Shown here: positions 7,045-14,444 of the stretch, one piece after another
How the letters are laid out: each line of letters opens with the position of its first letter
Numbering within the stretch: the first letter of the stretch is position 1
Assembly: GCA_009841265.1 (NCBI GenBank)
Contig: VXMB01000009.1
Location: forward strand, 157,951-221,950
Reading direction: 5' to 3'
DNA from: Gemmatimonadota bacterium
Lineage (GTDB): Bacteria > JAAXHH01
DNA length: 64,000 bases
Translations under genes and position numbers: made by a program
The notes under the pieces: model-generated
What the model saw: only the letters and a program-made list of their open reading frames with translations
The model's database searches: none
What the model was told of the DNA's origin: nothing

Positions 7045-9000
7045 TCAGTCCCCTTGCGCCAGCCTGTGCGTGCCGGACTCCCGGTTGGTGACGCCCAGGT
7101 CGCAGTAATAGTCCAGCAACACGGTGGCGTGCGCCCTGGAAATACCCAGGTGGCTGCGGAACTCGGACGCACGCACGGTGCCGTGGGATTCCAGGTAGGC
7201 CACCAGACGCTGCCTGACTGACTCAAGCGCCCGGTGATGCATGATCTGCCGGTCCGCGAACTCGACGAAGACTTCCTGGTCCAGGGCATACCCGGCCATG
7301 CTCCTAATCATATCCGCGTCCGCGTCCAGATCAACCTGTAATTCCTTCACAATTATCGACCGATCTGCCATGACCTGCGGCAGATCGTTCATGTTGAAGA
7401 CAGCGGGAGGTACGGCCTCGCCCAGTTCCTCGAACGCCTCGAGTATGCGTTTTTCCCGGGCGTTCAGCTTGACCGTGTGGGTGGCCAGCCGGACCGACCG
7501 GCTAGACAGCACGATCCGGCCTTCCGCGTCGAGGTCGTTGAGCAACCCGTCATAGACGGTGTTGGGAGGTTCCCAGGACAGCTGAAGCCTCGGGGCGTCC
7601 TTGGGCAGCGTATGCTTCAGCCGTTGGGTGCGGTGCATCTTTTCGAGCAGTTTGACCAGTTCGTCCTTCAGGCCAGCGTATCCTTCCCGGTGCAGATACC
7701 TGTGGTCCGGGAACCGGACAAGTTCGCCCTTTTCCACCAGCCGCGTCAGGCTTTGTTCCAGCACTTCGGCATTCAGGTTCGTGAATCGAACGAGGTCCTC
7801 CATGGACTTGAGTTGCTGTGTGCCGTGTGCGTGCCCCATGACCCGTTCGATCAGGACATCCGGTTCCGCGCCGGTCACCGCTTCCAGGTAGTCCAGAACG
7901 GGCCGGCGGAACCGGCGATTCTTCTGGGGATAGACCTCCACGAACCGGCCTCCGCCGAGCAGCCGCATGGATGAAAAACCCCGGATGATGAAGCGCTCGT
8001 TGCGTTCGGCCACGATGGGTTTCTCGAGGCGAAGCTGCACGTAACCTGTCTCGCCCGGTGCGAGTTCGTCCCGGTCGAGCAGGATCAGCCTGCCGATGGT
8101 CTCGCTCGTGCCCTTGTGCAGGCGAACGCGCTGCCGGTTCTTCAGCGGCTCTTCCAGAGACTCCAGGCACTGCACCGTGGCATCGGTCATCATGGTCGGA
8201 AGCAGGTAACCCGGCGCGCCCAGCTCATCGCCCCGTTGAATATCGGCCGTCCTGACATTCGAGACGTTCAGCGCGACGCGCTGTCCTTTGACGGCACGTT
8301 CCACGGTGTCGTTGTGGGTCTGCATTCCCCTGATCCGGAGCGGCGTCCCGGCCGGAAGCAATTCCGCGTCCGAATCCCGCGAGAGACTTCCCGACAGGAC
8401 GGTACCGGCGATGACCGTTCCGAAGCCCTTCATGCTGAACACCCGGTCCACGGGCATGCGGAAGTATCCTGCGTCGTCTTCGACCGACAGTCCGGCCAGC
8501 CGGTCTTCGATGATCTCCTTCAGCCGGCCGATCCCCTGGCCCGTTACCGATGAAACCCGGACGACCGGCGCGTCCTCCAGGAACGAGCCTTTCACGAGCG
8601 ACTTCACATCGTCCTCCACGAGCATCAGCCACTCTTCGTCGACCAGGTCGCATTTCGTCAGGACGACGATGCCCGCGTCGACCCCCATGTATCTCACCGT
8701 GCCCAGGTGTTCGACAGTCTGGGGCATGACGCCCTCGTCGGCGGCCACGACGAAGAGGACGAGACGTATGCCGCTCACTCCGGCGACCATGGTCTTGAGA
8801 AACCGCTCGTGGCCCGGGACATCGACGATGGGGACTTCCCGCCCGTCGCCCAGGGGCATGAAGGCGAAACCGAGGTCGATCGTCATGCCCCGGTCCCGTT
8901 CCTCCTTGAGTCGATCGGGATGAACGCCGGTCAGCGCTTCCACCAGGGCGCTCTTGCCGTGGTCGACGTGTCCGGCCGTGCCTATGGTGAGATGAGACAT
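7045..9000 (-). CDS. selB: Selenocysteine-specific elongation factor SelB
   Basis: A 651-residue translation GTPase that delivers Sec-tRNA to UGA codons marked by a SECIS hairpin. The N-terminus has G1 GTAGHVDHGKS (about 8-18), G3 DVPGHERF and G4 TKCD. EF-Tu-like beta barrels follow (to about 380), then a C-terminal half with successive winged-helix modules that in this family bind the mRNA hairpin; the last one includes ESHGTVRASEFRSHLGISR. Length fits bacterial SelB (about 600-640). The tRNA-Sec gene follows directly. selA and selD and any selenoprotein must be elsewhere, since none is seen here. Confidence 0.95.
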   Translation of the reverse strand: MSHLTIGTAGHVDHGKSALVEALTGVHPDRLKEERDRGMTIDLGFAFMPLGDGREVPIVDVPGHERFLKTMVAGVSGIRLVLFVVAADEGVMPQTVEHLGTVRYMGVDAGIVVLTKCDLVDEEWLMLVEDDVKSLVKGSFLEDAPVVRVSSVTGQGIGRLKEIIEDRLAGLSVEDDAGYFRMPVDRVFSMKGFGTVIAGTVLSGSLSRDSDAELLPAGTPLRIRGMQTHNDTVERAVKGQRVALNVSNVRTADIQRGDELGAPGYLLPTMMTDATVQCLESLEEPLKNRQRVRLHKGTSETIGRLILLDRDELAPGETGYVQLRLEKPIVAERNERFIIRGFSSMRLLGGGRFVEVYPQKNRRFRRPVLDYLEAVTGAEPDVLIERVMGHAHGTQQLKSMEDLVRFTNLNAEVLEQSLTRLVEKGELVRFPDHRYLHREGYAGLKDELVKLLEKMHRTQRLKHTLPKDAPRLQLSWEPPNTVYDGLLNDLDAEGRIVLSSRSVRLATHTVKLNAREKRILEAFEELGEAVPPAVFNMNDLPQVMADRSIIVKELQVDLDADADMIRSMAGYALDQEVFVEFADRQIMHHRALESVRQRLVAYLESHGTVRASEFRSHLGISRAHATVLLDYYCDLGVTNRESGTHRLAQGD

Positions 9001-9048
9001 GGTTGCAGGGGATCGTGGTTGTGACGGCAGTATGAACGCGCGTTCGAA

Positions 9049-10080
9049 TTAATCGGACCGGACGACGATCACACGGTCCGCGCTGCCATGCAGGATGGCC
9101 CGGTTCTCGATGCCGGCGTTTCTTCCGATGACCGCATAGGAGATCGATGCGCCGTCGCCGACATCGGCGCCCGTCATGATCACGCTGTGCTCGATGGCCG
9201 CGCCGTGTCCGATCCGTACGCCGGGGCCGATACTGACGCCGGGGCCGATGCGGCAACGTTCGAGTTCGGCCGTGTCGTCGACGATCACCGGCGGTCGCAT
9301 CACGAGGTTCGGCGACGAGAAGTTGTCATCCATGATCTCCGGCAATGCCGACCTCGTGCTTTCCGGGCCTGAAGCGAGCATCCGTTCATTCGATGCCAAG
9401 TAGGCCTCGGGCGATGTCACGTCGAATGGCGGATGGTCGACGTCTATTCTCAGCACGGTTTCGCCGCGGGCGGCAAGATCATCCAGCGCCGCGTCAAACA
9501 GGCCATTCAGTGTATAGTCATGGGTGCTTCTGTCTACCAGGACTTCGCAGGTCCGGACCGTCATCAAATAGATACGGCTATGCTCATCGGCATCACGCGA
9601 CGTGCCGGAGGTGTGGCCGGCGTTTCGCCCCGTACGGATTCCACACGGGCGGTGCTCTCGGTACGACTGAACCAGTTGCGCGTAGACCTCGGATCCCAGC
9701 AGTTGAGGACCGGTTGACACCAGAAATGGCGCATCTTTCGCAAACGCCGCCACTTCCCTGACGAACTGACACAGGCGCTGTCCGGCCGGTGCATCCCGTG
9801 CGTCCCGGGCATCCCGAGCGTTCCGTGCATCCTGGTAGGCCAGGGATATGCCCCACCGCGCCCCATTGCCGCAAAACGCCGCGATCTCCCCGGTGTCCCG
9901 GCCGGCCGCGATCAGCGTTTCCCGGACCCCGGCCCGAGCGTATTCCGACAGCATCCATTCGACAAGCGGCCTGTTGGCCAGGGGAAGGAGCAGATCCGGG
10001 CAGCCATCCCATTCGGCAGGCCCGGCCGCATCGCGATCTTCGGTCAGAATGACGCCTCTAACCAACCCGTTGTCGTCCAT
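9049..10080 (-). CDS. Degenerate nucleotidyltransferase with hexapeptide C-terminus
   Basis: About 343 residues, with ATG at 10080 preferred (GGGAG about ten bases upstream) over an upstream ATG at 10134. The first part resembles sugar-phosphate nucleotidyltransferases (LLLPLANRPLVEWMLSEYARAGV), but the nucleotide-binding signature G-x-G-T-R is absent: the equivalent stretch reads VILTEDRDAAGP. The C-terminus (about 265-340) is a left-handed beta-helix of hexapeptide repeats such as CRIGPGVSIGPGVRIGHGA, which normally binds an acyl donor or trimerises. It may be a regulatory or inactive relative of mannose-1-phosphate guanylyltransferase-type enzymes. A 9-bp repeat expansion (ARDARDARDA) lies in the middle. 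It is 48 bases upstream of selB. Confidence 0.6.
   Translation of the reverse strand: MDDNGLVRGVILTEDRDAAGPAEWDGCPDLLLPLANRPLVEWMLSEYARAGVRETLIAAGRDTGEIAAFCGNGARWGISLAYQDARNARDARDARDAPAGQRLCQFVREVAAFAKDAPFLVSTGPQLLGSEVYAQLVQSYREHRPCGIRTGRNAGHTSGTSRDADEHSRIYLMTVRTCEVLVDRSTHDYTLNGLFDAALDDLAARGETVLRIDVDHPPFDVTSPEAYLASNERMLASGPESTRSALPEIMDDNFSSPNLVMRPPVIVDDTAELERCRIGPGVSIGPGVRIGHGAAIEHSVIMTGADVGDGASISYAVIGRNAGIENRAILHGSADRVIVVRSD
9791..9835. repeat. Five in-frame 9-bp repeats
   Basis: Five 9-bp units of the type GCATCCCGT run without a break inside the nucleotidyltransferase-like gene and encode Ala-Arg-Asp/Asn triplets on the minus strand. They keep the frame and add a charged linker. Confidence 0.7.
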
Positions 10081-10309
10081 GCTTCGGCGGCTCCCGGCGG
10101 CAGGTCGCGACCTGTCAAAACCCATGGTCCGCAACCCGCTGCAACCCCTGCGGAATCCTCTGAAACGACTCGACTAAACTAAGTTTGGAACCCGCTTTCG
10201 TCAAGGCCATTGGAGGCGGAGGATACGGGGGATTTGCTTGACAGGGACCACGGTCCGGGCTTACTTACCGCCCGTTGTTCGGAAGTTTCTACCGGCGAGA
10301 GGAACAGTC

Positions 10310-11548
10310 ATGTCCCCAGCGAGAGGCCGCAGCGGCGAGATGTCCTTCCTGGAACATCTCGAAGAGCTTCGCAGGGCCATACTGAAGTCCGTCCTCGCCA
10401 TCCTGATCGGCATGGTCCTCTGCTTCACCTTTGCCGACTACATCATCAATTTCCTGCTCTCGCCGACCTTCCAGGAAAACCTCAAGACCGAGATCGAGAT
10501 TCAGGCCATCCGGCCGGCCGGCATGTTCACGGCCAGGGTGAACATCTCGCTGCTGCTGGGATTCGCCCTCGTACTGCCCTACGTCCTCTACCAGCTCTGG
10601 ACATTCATATCGCCCGGCCTGCTCGACAAGGAGAAGAAGTACGTTCCCCTCGTCATCTTCTTCTGCTGCGTGCTGTTCCTCGTCGGCGCGGCCTTTGCTT
10701 TCTACGTCCTGATCCCGGTCATGGTCCGGTTTTTCGTGCAGCTCCATGTACCGGACATCAAGCCCCAGTGGGACATCGGGTTCTATATCGGACTCGTAAA
10801 CAAGATGGTACTCATCATGGGCGTCGTGTTCCAGATGCCGGCGGTGGTGGCCTTTCTGACCTGGCTTCGCATCCTTAACGCCGGCGTGCTCAAACGGGTG
10901 TGGCGCATCGCCCTGGTCGTCATATTCATCGCCGCCGCCGTCATAACGCCCACGGGCGATCCCTACACGCAGACCCTCGTGGCGATTCCGCTGGTGGTGC
11001 TGTACTTCATCAGCATGGGGATCGCCGCGCTGATCGGCCGCAGCCGCAGGAAAGCCGAAGAGGCGAAAGAAGAGGAGGAGGGGGATGACGACGGTGACGG
11101 TGGTGGAGAAGGCGGCGGCGGTGATGACGACGGGGAGCGGCCCGCGCTGACCACCGGCGAGCCCGATACCCCGACCCTTCCCCGGGATTCGTCGACCCCA
11201 GCTGGCGAGCAGCGCACCGGCCGAGGCTACTGGCCTGATGACGACGAGTTCATCTACGACTACGATGTAGAGATGGGGTACTCCGAAGAGCCGGAGGACA
11301 AGGCTGACGAGTCGGACCGGGACGACCGTAAAGGCGATAGCGATCCCGCGGATGGTGACAAGAGAGATCAGGATAAGGTGGAAACGGACGAGAACGGTGG
11401 AGACGAGGCAAGCGGGGACGAAACCAGTGGAGACGACTCCAGCGAATCGGACGAGACCGGCGAATCGGGCGACTCCAATGACGCCGGCAAAGAAGATCAG
11501 CAGGATGGTACGGACTCAGACCGTTCAGACGATGACAAGAAGAACTGA
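10310..11548 (+). CDS. tatC: Twin-arginine translocase subunit TatC with acidic tail
   Basis: About 412 residues. ATG 10310 is chosen because GAGAGGA precedes it by about seven bases. The TatC core is clear: MSFLEHLEELRR, six membrane helices, the FxPGLxxxEK-type loop (FISPGLLDKEKKY) and ITPTGDPYTQ. TatC recognises the RR motif of folded exported proteins and forms the translocation complex with TatA/B. Unlike normal TatC (about 250 residues), this one continues past RSRRKAEEAKEEEE for some 150 residues almost wholly of Asp, Glu, Gly, Ser and Lys. The tail has no recognisable fold. A TatA gene lies 23 kb away. Confidence 0.93.
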   Translation: MSPARGRSGEMSFLEHLEELRRAILKSVLAILIGMVLCFTFADYIINFLLSPTFQENLKTEIEIQAIRPAGMFTARVNISLLLGFALVLPYVLYQLWTFISPGLLDKEKKYVPLVIFFCCVLFLVGAAFAFYVLIPVMVRFFVQLHVPDIKPQWDIGFYIGLVNKMVLIMGVVFQMPAVVAFLTWLRILNAGVLKRVWRIALVVIFIAAAVITPTGDPYTQTLVAIPLVVLYFISMGIAALIGRSRRKAEEAKEEEEGDDDGDGGGEGGGGDDDGERPALTTGEPDTPTLPRDSSTPAGEQRTGRGYWPDDDEFIYDYDVEMGYSEEPEDKADESDRDDRKGDSDPADGDKRDQDKVETDENGGDEASGDETSGDDSSESDETGESGDSNDAGKEDQQDGTDSDRSDDDKKN

Positions 11549-11601
11549 AACCCTGGGAATCAGACGGGCCGGAAGCTGAAACCGGTCAGCATGCCCACCA
11601 C

Positions 11602-14412
11602 TCACAGAAAGTGCGACACCCGCAGGTACAGGTACCGGCCCATGTAATCGTAGGTGGAGAAATCCGAGGTCCCCAGCAGCCCGTTGAAGATCACCGTGGG
11701 CGGCTGGTTGAACACGTTGTTCATCCCCAGGGTCAGCACGGTACCGCCCGCTCCCGTAAATAGCCTGTACGTTCCTCGAAGGCCGAGCACGCTGTTGGAC
11801 TCCACGTCCCTGTAGGCCGGCGTCTCGACGACGTCAGCCCGGTACAGGCCCTTGCAGTCGTTGTCCTCGCACTCCACGAAACCACCGACGTATTCCCACG
11901 TGAGTCCCGCCGAAGCGCGCCGCCACTTGAGGTCCAGCGCGGCGCTGTGGCGCCACCGGGGGAACACGCCCACGTCGTAGTATCCCCTGGCCTTGATCAC
12001 TTCCGTGCCGCCGGCCGCGGGAGTGAACTGGTCGTACCGGAACAGCAGGTTGGCCTCCACCCGCGCCGACAGGATGCCCCAGGAGGTGTTCCCGTTGTAT
12101 GCTGCCTCCAGGTCCAGCCCGGCGGTCTCGGTCTCGCCGACGTTGGTATTGGTCTGCACGATGTGGGAGATCAGCTTCGTATCGGCGTCCCGTACGATCT
12201 GGCCGCAACTGGTGGGGTTGTCCTGCGAGTAGCAATTGCTCAGGATGACGCCCGCGGGAAGGGATCCGATCTCGTCCTCTATCCTGTTCCGGTAGTAGTT
12301 CAGGTCGACCTGGAGGTCCGGTGCGAAACCGGGGCGATAGCGCATGCCTGCCGTGATCATCCCCGCGCGCTCCGGTTCGAGCTCGGTCGACCCGCCCTCC
12401 CGTGCCCGCAGTTGGGCGCGGGTGTCCCTCAACCCGGACGGGACGCCCGCGGCGGCGCAGTTCCGCCGCTGCTGCGAGGTAAGTTCCCTCGGGTTGCCCG
12501 CTTCGTCCACCACGCTGCAGGGATCGCTCACCAGGGGAAACACGTCGTTCGCGCCGAGGAACATCTCGGCGATGCCGGGGGCACGGAAGGCGTTGGAGTA
12601 GGTGGCCCGCAGCGTCAGGCCCCGGGGCAATTCCAGGCCGGCTCCGGTCTCATAGGTCAACCCGGCACCGAAGGTGTCGTAGTGAAACACTCTTCCCGCC
12701 GCGTTCAGGTGGAACCCGACGCCGTTCCCGTGGTAAACCGGCATCCGGGTCTCGCCGTACAGGGCACGGACCGAAAAGCCTCCTTCGGTCGCTTCGGTTC
12801 GAAACCCCGTCGTGTTGCCCGAAGCCGTAATGGGATCGGGTGTATAGGCGCCGGACTCCCATCGCGACGACACGCCCGCGGCCACGGACAGCGGTCCGTG
12901 CGTGAGTTCCGCCAGGTCGCCCGTCAGGTTCCACTGCAGGATCTTCTGCTGCGTGTAGCCCCGGGCAACGCCGGTGTACTGGATGTAGGCCAGCATCTCG
13001 GGCGTGATGGTCCCGGCGCCGTGCAGGATATCGAGGGGGACACAGCTCCCCGTGCATGCCTCGTCCGGACCCAGCGCCCTCGTGAGGTTGCTCCGGATGA
13101 AGCGGCCCCGGTTGACCGTGGTTCCCGATGTGCGTCCGAAGGCATAGAAGACGTCAGAGTCGAAGTTTGCGAGGCGGCTTCTGAGGCCCAGTACGATGCG
13201 GAAGGTGCTGAGGTCCTGGTTGAAGATCCGGTTGCCGGCCTCCACGAAGCGGCGCCGCACGTCCACGAAGTCCCGCCCGAACGCATTGTACCGGTTGCCC
13301 GCCGAGACCGGGGTGCCTTCTTCGATGGTGAAGAGCGGAGTCGGCGCGAGTTTCTGTTCGGACTGCCGGTTGGTGTACACCACCTCGAAGAACGGCCGCA
13401 GCCGTTCGCTCAACCGGTGCGTGCCGCCGAGGAACGTGGTATACCGTTTTTGTGGCGTGAAGATGTAGTTCTCGGGCTGGTAATTGTAGAGGTCGCCGGT
13501 GCCGTCCAGCGAGTTTCCCGCGTAATTGAAGGGCCGCCAGCCCATGGACGGATCGAGGAAGTAGTCGCCGGCCTCGTCGCCCGCCGCCGCGTTGACGGCC
13601 TTCCAGGCGTCGTTCCCCGCCGCGGCCGACCGGACGATGATATGGCCTTCCGGCGTCGCCGAGCTGCCGCTCGTCGTGAAGGATCCGTCGTTCCTTCCCC
13701 AGTCGTAGCTCTTGTCGGATTCGCTGAAACCACGTTCGTAGGTCCAGACCGGCCGCTGGTCGTGGAATCCGGCGGAGAACAAGATGTTTCCCCGGTCTCT
13801 TTCAAGCCCCGCGGAAAAAGCCAGGTCTATGGCCGCGCCGTCCCCAGCGCCCGATACGCCCTGGTAGGCCTCGAATTCCACGCCGTCCAGGTCCGACCGC
13901 GTGATGATGTTGACGACCCCGCCCACGGCGTCGGAACCGTAGACCGCGGAGGCGCCGTCCTTGAGTACTTCAATCCGTTCGATAACGGTGGAAGGAAGGG
14001 CGTTAAGATCGACCGCGGCGTCCGCGCCGAGGCCGCCGGGCACGAACCTGCGGCCATTGACCAGGACCAGCGTCCGGTGGGCGCCGAGTCCGCGGAGGCT
14101 GATACGGGTGGCCCCGTCACCGCTGTAATTCGCCTGGGTATTGGTGGCGTTGGATTGGACCGTGAGCGACTGGAGGACGTCCCCCAAGGAGGCGAGCCCC
14201 CTGGCCCGGATCTCCTCGCGGGCGAGGATGACCACCGGGGCCGTCGAGCCCTCCGCCTCGCCCCGTATCCTGGACCCGGTCACCGTCACTTCGTCGAAGA
14301 CGTAGTCGATCTGAAGGGAGTCCGGCCCTGCCGCGTCCTGGGCGAGGATCCCGGTACTGGTGGGCGCCACGAATAAACACGCCGCCAACAGCCATGTTCG
14401 TCCGTCGATCAA
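11602..14412 (-). CDS. TonB-dependent outer-membrane receptor (paralogue 1)
   Basis: A 936-residue receptor of the iron-complex or large-molecule uptake family. The start is TTG at 14412; it gives a signal peptide (WLLAACLFVAPTSTG) cleaved near ILAQ, though no good ribosome site is visible. A plug domain follows: VTVTGSRIRG, RISLRGLG, LVLVNGRRFVPGG and ASAVYGSDAVGG. The rest is the 22-strand barrel, ending in a terminal aromatic/Leu signature (SHFL). Cys-containing loops SDPCSVVDEAGNPREL and NCYSQDNPTSC are shared with the next receptor. Substrate unknown; the EVTVTG start recalls receptors for oligosaccharide or peptide ligands as well as siderophores. It is 32 bases downstream of its paralogue. 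Confidence 0.9.
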   Translation of the reverse strand: MIDGRTWLLAACLFVAPTSTGILAQDAAGPDSLQIDYVFDEVTVTGSRIRGEAEGSTAPVVILAREEIRARGLASLGDVLQSLTVQSNATNTQANYSGDGATRISLRGLGAHRTLVLVNGRRFVPGGLGADAAVDLNALPSTVIERIEVLKDGASAVYGSDAVGGVVNIITRSDLDGVEFEAYQGVSGAGDGAAIDLAFSAGLERDRGNILFSAGFHDQRPVWTYERGFSESDKSYDWGRNDGSFTTSGSSATPEGHIIVRSAAAGNDAWKAVNAAAGDEAGDYFLDPSMGWRPFNYAGNSLDGTGDLYNYQPENYIFTPQKRYTTFLGGTHRLSERLRPFFEVVYTNRQSEQKLAPTPLFTIEEGTPVSAGNRYNAFGRDFVDVRRRFVEAGNRIFNQDLSTFRIVLGLRSRLANFDSDVFYAFGRTSGTTVNRGRFIRSNLTRALGPDEACTGSCVPLDILHGAGTITPEMLAYIQYTGVARGYTQQKILQWNLTGDLAELTHGPLSVAAGVSSRWESGAYTPDPITASGNTTGFRTEATEGGFSVRALYGETRMPVYHGNGVGFHLNAAGRVFHYDTFGAGLTYETGAGLELPRGLTLRATYSNAFRAPGIAEMFLGANDVFPLVSDPCSVVDEAGNPRELTSQQRRNCAAAGVPSGLRDTRAQLRAREGGSTELEPERAGMITAGMRYRPGFAPDLQVDLNYYRNRIEDEIGSLPAGVILSNCYSQDNPTSCGQIVRDADTKLISHIVQTNTNVGETETAGLDLEAAYNGNTSWGILSARVEANLLFRYDQFTPAAGGTEVIKARGYYDVGVFPRWRHSAALDLKWRRASAGLTWEYVGGFVECEDNDCKGLYRADVVETPAYRDVESNSVLGLRGTYRLFTGAGGTVLTLGMNNVFNQPPTVIFNGLLGTSDFSTYDYMGRYLYLRVSHFL

Positions 14413-14444
14413 TACCGGGACCCGTCTGTTTACAGTACGTCAAT

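Noticed and set aside
11947..14376. Long open frame antisense to the first TonB receptor
   Set aside because: It is a GC-rich shadow frame; the opposite strand has signal peptide, plug motifs and barrel terminus, while this frame has no domain and an Arg/Gly/Val composition typical of antisense translation.
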